Assembly (NCBI GenBank): GCA_013811855.1
Contig: JACCUL010000020.1
Coordinates: 1-5,697 of the forward strand
Direction of reading: 5' to 3'
From: Acidimicrobiia bacterium
Lineage (GTDB): Bacteria; Actinomycetota; Acidimicrobiia; Acidimicrobiales; Ilumatobacteraceae
DNA length: 5,697 nucleotides
The position numbers and the translations under genes are program-made. Under the pieces are notes generated by a model. That model ran no database searches and was not told where the DNA came from. It saw only the letters and a list, made by a program, of their open reading frames with translations. This document shows positions 1 through 5,344 of this stretch, piece after piece (position 1 is the stretch's first letter; every line of letters starts with the position of its first letter).

Positions 1-54
1 CAACATGCGAGTCGTGATGTCGAGCACCTCGTCGAGCGACAAGATCGAGCTCAC
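1..54 (-). CDS. 5' end of a divergent minus-strand gene of unknown function (partial)
   Basis: This is a start fragment only: 18 codons read leftwards from a GTG at 54-52, still open at the window edge. The translation begins MSSILSLDEVLDITTRML. A strong purine-rich ribosome binding site (complement of 62-68) lies 7 bases upstream of the GTG, which is the main reason for calling it a gene and for choosing this start. The frame is closed by a stop upstream, and no other start codon lies between that stop and the GTG. The peptide has ordinary composition, with acidic and hydrophobic residues alternating, unlike the Arg/Ser-rich shadow frames nearby. Eighteen residues are too few to recognise a family, so no function is proposed. 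It is divergent from the gene at 526, and the roughly 470 bases between them should hold both promoters. Confidence 0.55.
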   Translation of the reverse strand, partial: MSSILSLDEVLDITTRML

Positions 55-61
55 CCGCGCT

Positions 62-68
62 TCCTCCC
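62..68 (-). promoter_or_regulatory. Ribosome binding site of the minus-strand gene
   Basis: On the minus strand this reads GGGAGGA, an almost ideal Shine-Dalgarno sequence, 7 bases before the GTG at 54-52. It decides the start of the left-edge gene and is the best ribosome binding site in the window. The genes at 526 and 3279, by contrast, have no usable site. Confidence 0.6.
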
Positions 69-96
69 CGGGCTCGACCTCGTCACCATCAGCACC

Positions 97-162
97 GCCT
101 CACCAAGTCCGTCCCAACAGGAGCGTCGCATCGACCGCCGCGAGGCATCGACTTGGTGAGGC
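97..162. repeat. 13-bp inverted repeat upstream of the minus-strand gene
   Basis: GCCTCACCAAGTC at 97-109 is matched exactly by its reverse complement at 150-162, with 40 bases between the arms. The right arm runs into a second, local dyad: GGTGAG (155-160), one base, then CTCACC (162-167). A further CTCACC at 50-55 covers the start codon of the minus-strand gene. The hexamer therefore occurs four times, in both orientations, in about 120 bases. The arrangement could be an operator array for a dimeric regulator, or a leader hairpin in the minus-strand transcript. The sequence shows the symmetry but does not tell which. Confidence 0.55.
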
Positions 163-513
163 TCACCTGCTCAGGCTGCCACGCCCAGCGCGTCTGGCGT
201 GATTCGCGCCGACGCCAGGAGTTGGCACGCCCCACTCGGTCACGACGCTCGCAATATCGACCGCGGCAACCCAGGAACCGCCGCACTTCTACCGTTACAT
301 CGCATCCGACAATCGCGGCCGATACCAGCGGTGACGATCGTCCGCTCTCGCCGGCTGTCGGACGCACGCGTGGCCCCGGCGCCGAACTCAGCGCGATGAA
401 TACGGGAGATTGGCGGCAATCCATGCGAGGTGCGCGACCCGCGGGCCGGGTGGGGGCCCAGTCCGGGCTGGCGCGGCGCGGCCCCCGCTCCGAGCCACCG
501 TCGCCGGCCGGCC
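163..513. other. Intergenic stretch with no recognisable gene
   Basis: No frame here has a plausible ribosome binding site together with normal codon use. The open frames on both strands give Arg/Ser/Pro-rich translations typical of non-coding high-GC DNA. The left part (about 200-420) is less GC-rich than the genes. The right part (about 430-500) has runs of G and C with short self-complementary pieces such as ACCCG/CGGGT (437-441/447-451). A small hairpin, CTGGCGT/ACGCCAG, sits at 194-200/212-218. I see no tRNA or clear terminator. It most likely holds the promoter of the minus-strand gene and upstream DNA of the gene at 526. Confidence 0.5.
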
Positions 514-519
514 TAGCCT
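514..519 (+). promoter_or_regulatory. Leaderless-type -10 element (TAGCCT) for the gene at 526
   Basis: TAGCCT fits the actinobacterial -10 consensus TAnnnT and ends 6 bases before the GTG at 526. That places the predicted transcription start on or beside the first base of the start codon. No Shine-Dalgarno sequence lies in the intervening bases, as expected for a leaderless mRNA. No convincing -35 box is visible. Confidence 0.5.
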
Positions 520-525
520 GCGGCG

Positions 526-1476
526 GTGGGCGTGATCGATTGGCTGCTCGAGGGGGATCCCGCCATTCGCTGGCAAGTGCGGCGCGATCTCACGGATGCT
601 TCGCCCGTCGAGGTCGCAGCCGAGCGAGCGCGCGTGGAGCACGAGGGCTGGGGCGCCCGCCTCTTGGCGCTCGAGGGTGCCGACGGGTTGTGGGATGGCG
701 GCGCCTGCTTCCCGGCGGCCTACGCCGGTGGCGAACCCGGGCAACCGTGGACGGCGACGATGCACACCCTGCAGACCCTGCAGATCTTCGGGCTCGATCC
801 GGCGTGCGAGGCGGCTCGCCGCGCACTCGCTCTCGTCGCCGAGCACGGGCGCTGGGAGCACGCCGGTCAGCGGTACTTCGACGGTGAGGTCGAGCCGTGC
901 ATCAACGGCCGGACGATCGAGACCGGCGCCTACTTCGGGGTGGACGTCGCCGCGGTCGTCGAGCGGATCCTCGGTGAGCGGCTCGCCGACGGCGGCTGGA
1001 ACTGCGAGGCCGAGAACGGGTCCGTGCGTTCCTCGTTCGACACGACGATCGACGTGCTCGACGGGCTCGTCGAGTTCGACGGCGCGACCGGTGGCTCCGC
1101 CGCGGTGAGCGAGGCCCGCCGCGGCGGGGAGCAGTACCTGCTCGAGCGCGGCCTGTTGCGTCGCAAGAGCACGGGCGAGGTCGCCAATCCGGCGTATCTC
1201 GACTTCGCGTTCCCTTACTACTGGCGCTACGACGTGCTGCGTGCACTCGACTACTTCCGCCGCGCCGGCGCGGACCCGGATCCCCGGATGGCAGAGGCCG
1301 TCGAGGTTGTGCGGTCCAAGCGGCAGCCCGTCGGCCGGTGGCTGCTCGACCGCATCCATCCGGGTCGCGTCCACTTCGACCTCGAGGATGGCGTCGGAGC
1401 GCCCAGTCGGTGGAACACCCTCCGCGCGCTCCGCGTGCTCGACTGGTGGGACCGAGGAGTGCGGCCGGTGACGTGA
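526..1476 (+). CDS. Squalene-cyclase-like alpha/alpha-toroid protein, function unknown
   Basis: The 316-residue protein resembles the prenyltransferase/squalene-oxidase repeat family, in which helical hairpins build an alpha/alpha barrel. Repeat-like pieces recur: WTATMHTLQTLQIFGL (75-90), ADGGWNCE followed by SFDTTIDVLDGL (154-181), FPYYWRYDVLRALDYF (229-244) and SRWNTLRALRVLDWW (294-308). The N-terminus, DWLLEGDPAIRWQVRRDL (5-22), and a central Cys-Ile-Asn-Gly-Arg segment (125-129) look like conserved blocks of a family of uncharacterised actinobacterial proteins. It is about half the length of squalene-hopene cyclases, lacks the catalytic DXDD motif, and has no signal peptide or membrane segment, so it is unlikely to be a terpene cyclase. 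The GTG start is favoured by the -10 element 6 bases upstream; a second GTG at 532 is possible. The gene has its own promoter and is followed by a structured intergenic repeat. The fold call is fairly sure; the function is not known. Confidence 0.85.
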   Translation: MGVIDWLLEGDPAIRWQVRRDLTDASPVEVAAERARVEHEGWGARLLALEGADGLWDGGACFPAAYAGGEPGQPWTATMHTLQTLQIFGLDPACEAARRALALVAEHGRWEHAGQRYFDGEVEPCINGRTIETGAYFGVDVAAVVERILGERLADGGWNCEAENGSVRSSFDTTIDVLDGLVEFDGATGGSAAVSEARRGGEQYLLERGLLRRKSTGEVANPAYLDFAFPYYWRYDVLRALDYFRRAGADPDPRMAEAVEVVRSKRQPVGRWLLDRIHPGRVHFDLEDGVGAPSRWNTLRALRVLDWWDRGVRPVT

Positions 1477-1493
1477 CGACGCCGGTCGGCAGG

Positions 1494-1545
1494 TTTCTGT
1501 CACCGCACGTGGCCGATTTGTGGCGCGTGCGGTGACACAAATCGG
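1494..1545. repeat. Interleaved double inverted repeat between two genes
   Basis: Two perfect inverted repeats interleave. The first is TGTCACCGCACG at 1498-1509 with its complement at 1526-1537; beyond one mismatch the pairing continues with TTT (1494-1496) against AAA (1539-1541). The second is CCGATTTGTG at 1513-1522 with its complement at 1536-1545. The order is a-b-a'-b': b lies in the loop of hairpin a, and a' and b' share bases 1536-1537, so as RNA the two long hairpins cannot both form fully. The element starts 17 bases after the upstream stop codon and ends just before the ribosome binding site of the next gene. It may be a terminator or attenuator-like switch, a protein-binding double dyad, or a copy of a dispersed palindromic repeat. 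There is no T-run typical of an intrinsic terminator. Confidence 0.6.
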
Positions 1546-1563
1546 TTGGCGGCGGCGTCGGGT

Positions 1564-1570
1564 GGGAAGG
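1564..1570 (+). promoter_or_regulatory. Ribosome binding site deciding the start of the SDR gene
   Basis: GGGAAGG lies 8 bases before the ATG at 1579, a good Shine-Dalgarno sequence at good spacing. It favours this ATG over an in-frame TTG at 1546, which lies upstream of this site and adjoins the inverted repeat. Confidence 0.6.
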
Positions 1571-1578
1571 TCGCGACG

Positions 1579-3084
1579 ATGCCGACGAACCACGATGCTG
1601 GCGCCCGGGGCGTGGGCGTGGCTCTGGTGACCGGGGCCAGCGGGTACGTCGGCGGGCGACTGGTGCCCGAGCTCGTCACGGCCGGGTGGTCGGTCCGGGC
1701 GATGGCCCGCACTGTCGGACGCCTGCGCGACGCCCCGTGGATCGGCGACGTCGACGCGGTGGAGGCCGACGTCACCGATCCCGACAGCCTGCGACGGGCG
1801 ATGCACGGGGTCGACGTCGCCTACTACCTCATCCACGCCCTCGGCTCGCAAGGTTTCGAGGACGCCGATCGCGAGGCGGCCGAGTCGTTCGTCGACGTTG
1901 CCGCCGAATGCGGTGTCCGGCGGATCGTCTATCTCGGCGGCCTGACGCCAGAGGACGAGGAGCTGTCGCCGCACCTGCGCAGCCGGAAGGAGGTCGGCGA
2001 GATCCTGCTCGCCGGGAAGGTGCCGACGACCGTGCTGCAGGCGGCCGTCATCATCGGCAGTGGCAGCGCCAGCTTCGAGATGCTCCGTTATCTCACCGAA
2101 CGGCTCCCGGTGATGGTCGTGCCGAAGTGGGTCGACTCCAAGGTCCAGCCCATCGCCATCCGCGACGTGCTGCGGCTGCTCGTCGGCGCCGCCGACATGC
2201 CGGACGACGTCGACCGCGCCTTCGACATCGGCGGACCCGACGTGCTGACGTACCGAGAGATGATGCACGGGTACGCCGCCGCGGCCGGGCTCCCGAAGCG
2301 ACGGATGCTCAAGGTGCCGATCCTTTCCACTCGGCTGTCCAGCCTGTGGATCAACTTCATCACGCCGGTGCCGGGCTCGCTGGCCCGCCCGCTGGTCGAG
2401 AGCCTGCGCAACACGGTGATCTGCCAGGAGCACGACATCGCCGCGTACGTGGCGGATCCACCGGACGGGATGACCTCGTTCCGGGAGGCGGTGCGGCTGG
2501 CGCTGGTGCGCATCCGGGACGCCGACGTCACCACGCACTGGTCCAACGCGTCGGTACCGGGGATCCCGAGCGATCCGATGCCGACCGATCCCGAGTGGGC
2601 CGGTGGCGACCTGTACGTCGACGAGCGGTCGCGGGTGGTCGACGCCTCGCCCGAGGCGCTGTGGACGGTGATCGAGGGCATCGGCGGGGCGTCGGGCTGG
2701 TACTCATGGGGCCTGGCGTGGAAGGTGCGCGGCGCGCTCGACCGCATCTGGGGTGGTCCGGGCCTGCGCCGGGGACGCCGCCACCCGTACGACCTGCAGG
2801 TCGGCGACGCTGTCGATTGGTGGCGGGTCGAGGAGATCATCGACGGCGAGCTCCTGCGCCTGCGGGCCGAGATGCGCGTGCCCGGCCGGGCCTGGCTGGA
2901 CCTCGGCATCGTCCGCAGCGACGGCGAAGAGACGCTCTTTCACCAACGCGCCGTCTTCGCCCCGAGGGGCGTGCTCGGCCGTCTGTACTGGCTCGCCGTC
3001 CTGCCGTTCCACGGCCTCGTCTTCGGCGGCATGCAGCGCAACATCGCGAAGAAGGCCGAGGAACTGGCCGAGTCCGCCCGCTGA
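1579..3084 (+). CDS. YbjT-like atypical SDR oxidoreductase with C-terminal DUF2867 domain
   Basis: The 501-residue protein has two parts. Residues 14-310 form an atypical (extended, NmrA-like) short-chain dehydrogenase/reductase domain. Its dinucleotide-binding glycine motif is TGASGYVGG (18-26), followed by conserved family blocks: VAYYLIHALG (80-89), HLRSRKEVGEILL (132-144), IIGSGSASFEMLRYL (158-172) and FDIGGPDVLTYREMM (215-229). Residues about 338-495 match DUF2867, including GDAVDWWRVEEI (409-420) and a hydrophobic patch near the end, LYWLAVLPFHGLVFGGM (469-485), that may contact membrane. Order, blocks and length closely resemble E. coli YbjT (about 476 residues), an uncharacterised predicted NAD(P)-binding protein. 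The usual YxxxK catalytic pair is not evident, so dehydrogenase activity is uncertain. The ATG is chosen because of the ribosome binding site at 1564-1570; the TTG at 1546 would add 11 Ala/Gly-rich residues. The gene is flanked on both sides by inverted-repeat elements and is probably transcribed alone. The substrate is unknown. Confidence 0.9.
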   Translation: MPTNHDAGARGVGVALVTGASGYVGGRLVPELVTAGWSVRAMARTVGRLRDAPWIGDVDAVEADVTDPDSLRRAMHGVDVAYYLIHALGSQGFEDADREAAESFVDVAAECGVRRIVYLGGLTPEDEELSPHLRSRKEVGEILLAGKVPTTVLQAAVIIGSGSASFEMLRYLTERLPVMVVPKWVDSKVQPIAIRDVLRLLVGAADMPDDVDRAFDIGGPDVLTYREMMHGYAAAAGLPKRRMLKVPILSTRLSSLWINFITPVPGSLARPLVESLRNTVICQEHDIAAYVADPPDGMTSFREAVRLALVRIRDADVTTHWSNASVPGIPSDPMPTDPEWAGGDLYVDERSRVVDASPEALWTVIEGIGGASGWYSWGLAWKVRGALDRIWGGPGLRRGRRHPYDLQVGDAVDWWRVEEIIDGELLRLRAEMRVPGRAWLDLGIVRSDGEETLFHQRAVFAPRGVLGRLYWLAVLPFHGLVFGGMQRNIAKKAEELAESAR

Positions 3085-3093
3085 CCCGCCGAC

Positions 3094-3224
3094 TCAGGTT
3101 CTGATGACAGGTACGGGTGCCCGGCGACCCGCAACTCTCCAAACTCCTGCAAGCGCGCCGCGAGCCGCGATTCCCAGGAACGTTGCCGATGCTCGAGCAC
3201 CGCTGAGTGTCATCAGAACCCTGA
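3094..3224. repeat. MITE-like element with 13-16 bp terminal inverted repeats
   Basis: GGTTCTGATGACA at 3097-3109 is matched exactly by its reverse complement at 3208-3220. Allowing one bulged C at 3221, the pairing extends outward three more bases (TCA 3094-3096 with TGA 3222-3224). The arms enclose 98 bases that contain a small hairpin (CGGGT/ACCCG, 3114-3118/3127-3131) and a 10-bp palindrome, TGCTCGAGCA (3190-3199). The arms are only about 46% GC, clearly lower than the genes around them. No open frame with a ribosome binding site is present and I see no clear target-site duplication. It begins 9 bases after the SDR stop codon, so it could also act as a transcription terminator or a 3'-end stabiliser. 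A non-autonomous mobile repeat or dispersed intergenic repeat is the favoured reading, unproven without other copies. Confidence 0.55.
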
Positions 3225-3265
3225 TCGGATGAGCAGCGGGTCGTCGGCGGATGAGACGGACTGCG

Positions 3266-3271
3266 TACGCT
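3266..3271 (+). promoter_or_regulatory. Leaderless-type -10 element (TACGCT) for the LarA-homolog operon
   Basis: TACGCT fits TAnnnT and is 7 bases before the ATG at 3279, so transcription would start at or next to the A of the start codon. The G-rich bases directly abutting the ATG are too close to act as a ribosome binding site. No good -35 box is seen. This would be the promoter of the three-gene operon that follows. Confidence 0.5.
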
Positions 3272-3278
3272 GGCGGGG

Positions 3279-4529
3279 ATGTCGTGGGAGCAGCTCCGGG
3301 CGGGGGTGGAGCTGCCGTTCGACCCGGCGATCACCATCCCCGAGCTGCACGAGATCGAGCTGCCGGTCCCTTCGGCGCCGGCCCTCGAGGACGTCGAAAA
3401 GGTGGCCCGAGTCGCCGTCGTGGAGCGGCTGGCCGGCACCGTCCACGCCGGCACCACCGTCGCCGTCGGGGCCGGCAGCCGGGGGCTCATCGACCGGGTG
3501 CCGCTCGTGCGCGGCACCGTCGACGGGCTGCGCGACCTCGGCGGCGTTCCGTTCGTCGTCCCGGCCATGGGCAGCCACGGCGGGGCCACCGCCGACGGGC
3601 AGCGGGCGATGCTGGCCAAGCTCGGCCTCACCGAGGAATCCCTCGGGGCCGAGATCCGAGCGACGATGGAGACCGAGGTGGTCGCCCACACGCCGGCGGG
3701 CATGCCGCTGTACCTCGACACCCACGCCGCGGCCGCAGACGGGATCGTCCCCGTCAACAGGATCAAGCCGCACACGTGCTTCAAGGGGCCGATCGAGTCC
3801 GGCTGCACCAAGATGGCCGTCGTCGGCTTCGGTAAGCAGCCCGGCGCGGCGCAGATCCACTCGTGCGGTCCGGTCGAGATGCGCGACCGTCTGCTTGCCG
3901 GCGTCGACGCGCTGCGGGCCAGCGGCCGGCTGCTCGGCGGCGTGGCGTCGATCGAGTCGCCGGCCGGGGAGGTCATCGGCGTGCACGCCCTCGACGCCAA
4001 CGGCGTCGGGGGCACGGTCGAGCGGGAGCTGACCGAGGTGGCCCGCCGACTGGTGCCGGCGCTGCCGTTCGACGAGATCGACGTGCTGATCGTCGAGCGG
4101 GGCGGCAAGGACATCTCCGGCACGACGATGGACCCCAACGTGACCGGCCGGTTCTGGGTCGACCGCCTGGCCGACTTCGACCGCCCGCACGTGGCGACGA
4201 TCGTGCTGCTCGCGGTCACCGAGGTCAGCGGCGGCAACGTGCTCGGCATCGGCTTCGCCGACTTCGTGCCCGCGGCGCTGGCCGACCAGGTCGACTGGCG
4301 CCAGACCTACGTCAACTGCTTCACGGCGGGTATCGCCGGCGTGCGCCGCTCCCGCTTGCCGATGGTCCTCCCCGACGAGGAGTCGTGCGTCAAGGCCGCG
4401 CTGTCGATGTGCGGGCGGGGCTTCGACGAGCCCAAGCGAGTCGTGCGCATCCAGTCGACGCTGCACCTGACCCGGTGCTGGGTCAGTGAGGCGTTGCTCG
4501 ACCAGGTCCCCGGCCGGCGCCCGTCGTAG
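3279..4529 (+). CDS. LarA/DUF2088-family protein, putative nickel-pincer-cofactor isomerase
   Basis: The 416-residue protein belongs to the lactate racemase (LarA, DUF2088) superfamily, whose members racemise or epimerise 2-hydroxy acids using a nickel-pincer nucleotide. Visible family blocks are GAGSRGL (64-70), AMGSHGGAT (96-104), DGIVPVNRIKPHT (154-166), the cofactor region from ESGCTK (173-178) to QIHS (192-195), and GKDISGTTMDPNVTGR (276-291). Matched by eye to Lactiplantibacillus plantarum LarA, Arg68, His100, His165, Lys178 and His194 correspond to Arg75, His108, His174, Lys184 (thioamide link to the cofactor) and His200 (nickel ligand). The 16-residue Lys-to-His spacing is identical. 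The C-terminal half differs from LarA, so the substrate is probably not simple lactate. Length is close to LarA. Cofactor-making larB, larC and larE are not in the window and would have to be elsewhere. It is first in a tight operon with a thioesterase and an FAD dehydrogenase. The family call is firm, catalytic activity likely, substrate unknown. Confidence 0.88.
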   Translation: MSWEQLRAGVELPFDPAITIPELHEIELPVPSAPALEDVEKVARVAVVERLAGTVHAGTTVAVGAGSRGLIDRVPLVRGTVDGLRDLGGVPFVVPAMGSHGGATADGQRAMLAKLGLTEESLGAEIRATMETEVVAHTPAGMPLYLDTHAAAADGIVPVNRIKPHTCFKGPIESGCTKMAVVGFGKQPGAAQIHSCGPVEMRDRLLAGVDALRASGRLLGGVASIESPAGEVIGVHALDANGVGGTVERELTEVARRLVPALPFDEIDVLIVERGGKDISGTTMDPNVTGRFWVDRLADFDRPHVATIVLLAVTEVSGGNVLGIGFADFVPAALADQVDWRQTYVNCFTAGIAGVRRSRLPMVLPDEESCVKAALSMCGRGFDEPKRVVRIQSTLHLTRCWVSEALLDQVPGRRPS

Positions 4530-4534
4530 CGGTC

Positions 4535-5341
4535 GTGCCCGACACGTTCTTCACGGTCGAGATCGACGACGCCGGCGGCGAGTGGTTCGTCCCGACCGAT
4601 CACGCCAGGGGGCCGTGGGACGCCGAGGCCTGCCATGCCGGGCCACCGACGGCGCTGCTCGTGCGGGCGCTGGAGCGGGCCCTGCCCGGGCTGCGCCTGT
4701 GCCGCACGACGGTCGAGCTCGGTCGGACGGTGCCGATGGCGGGGTTCCGGGTCCACGGCGAGGTCGTCCGCTCCGGGCGGGCGACGGGCGGCACGCGAGC
4801 CGCCATCGTCGACGAGCACGACGTCACCAGGGTGTCGGCGACCGGCATGCACGTCGCCGCCGGCACGGCGCCGATGTTCCCAGCGCCACTCGACAACAGC
4901 GGGTTGACCACGCCACGGCTGGCCGACTCGGCGCCGGGTGACTTCCCCATGGGCCCGTCGATCCACGGCCGCCCGACGTTCCGCAACGCCGTCGAGATGC
5001 GCTACCCGCCCGGCGAGACACCCGATGCCGGCGCCACCACGAGCTGGATGCGAACCGTGCCGCTGCTGCCCGACGAGGCGCCGTCGCCCTTCCAGCGGAT
5101 CTGCCCGCTGGCCGACTGCGGCAACGCCCTCAGCCGCCATGCCGACCCCGACCGGGTCCAGTTCGTCAACACCGACCTCACCATCGCCCTGCACCGTGAC
5201 CCGGTCGGCCAGTGGTTGGGCAGCCGGGCCGCCGCGCATTGGCAGCCGACCGGAGTGGGTCTGGCCGACGCCCTGCTGTTCGACGACGACGGCCCGGTCG
5301 GACGGGCGTTGCAGACAATGATCCTGCGGTCCGTCCGGTGA
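4535..5341 (+). CDS. Acyl-CoA thioesterase-like protein (TesB-type double hotdog)
   Basis: The 268-residue protein has the layout of TesB-like thioesterases, two hotdog folds in one chain, which hydrolyse acyl-CoA to free acid and CoA in the cytoplasm. The N-terminal hotdog carries GPWDAEACHAGPPTALLVRALE (26-47), the central-helix block in which a GG/GP-P motif follows a His. The C-terminal hotdog shows PLADCGNALS (191-200), FVNTDLTIALHRDPVGQWLG (210-229) and the closing GVGLADALLFDDDGPVGRALQTM (240-262). Asp214 sits in the N-x-D-L-T block and is the likely catalytic acid by family analogy, but I assigned it by eye. The length is typical. The GTG start is 5 bases after the upstream stop with no Shine-Dalgarno sequence, so translation is probably coupled to the LarA homolog. 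The acyl chain is unknown; the operon suggests a 2-hydroxyacyl-CoA, which is inference. Some members of this broad family have no shown activity. Confidence 0.85.
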   Translation: MPDTFFTVEIDDAGGEWFVPTDHARGPWDAEACHAGPPTALLVRALERALPGLRLCRTTVELGRTVPMAGFRVHGEVVRSGRATGGTRAAIVDEHDVTRVSATGMHVAAGTAPMFPAPLDNSGLTTPRLADSAPGDFPMGPSIHGRPTFRNAVEMRYPPGETPDAGATTSWMRTVPLLPDEAPSPFQRICPLADCGNALSRHADPDRVQFVNTDLTIALHRDPVGQWLGSRAAAHWQPTGVGLADALLFDDDGPVGRALQTMILRSVR

Positions 5342-5344
5342 CCC

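Noticed and set aside
339..364. A 6-bp inverted repeat CGTCCG/CGGACG with a 14-base loop.
   Set aside because: Too short and GC-rich to stand out from chance, with no T-run and no nearby gene end.
89..424. A minus-strand 111-codon frame in the left intergenic region.
   Set aside because: It is Arg- and Ser-rich with no motif. It ends just upstream of the better supported minus-strand start at 54 and overlaps its probable promoter region.
153..887. A plus-strand 244-codon frame starting in the left intergenic region.
   Set aside because: It is Arg/Gly/Ala/Ser-rich, has no ribosome binding site, and overlaps the real gene from 526 in another frame.
1498..1537. The 12-bp hairpin as a plain intrinsic terminator of the gene ending at 1476.
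   Set aside because: It has no run of T after the stem and a 16-base loop. The interleaved second repeat suggests something else, although termination cannot be excluded.
388..2538. A 716-codon open frame on the minus strand across two plus-strand genes.
   Set aside because: Its translation is rich in His, Arg, Asp and Val with no recognisable domain, as expected opposite high-GC genes. The plus-strand proteins beneath it are clear family members.
3213..4466. A 417-codon minus-strand frame opposite the LarA homolog, and a 470-codon one at 2837-4249.
   Set aside because: Both are biased, low-complexity shadows of the plus-strand gene, with no ribosome binding site or family motif.
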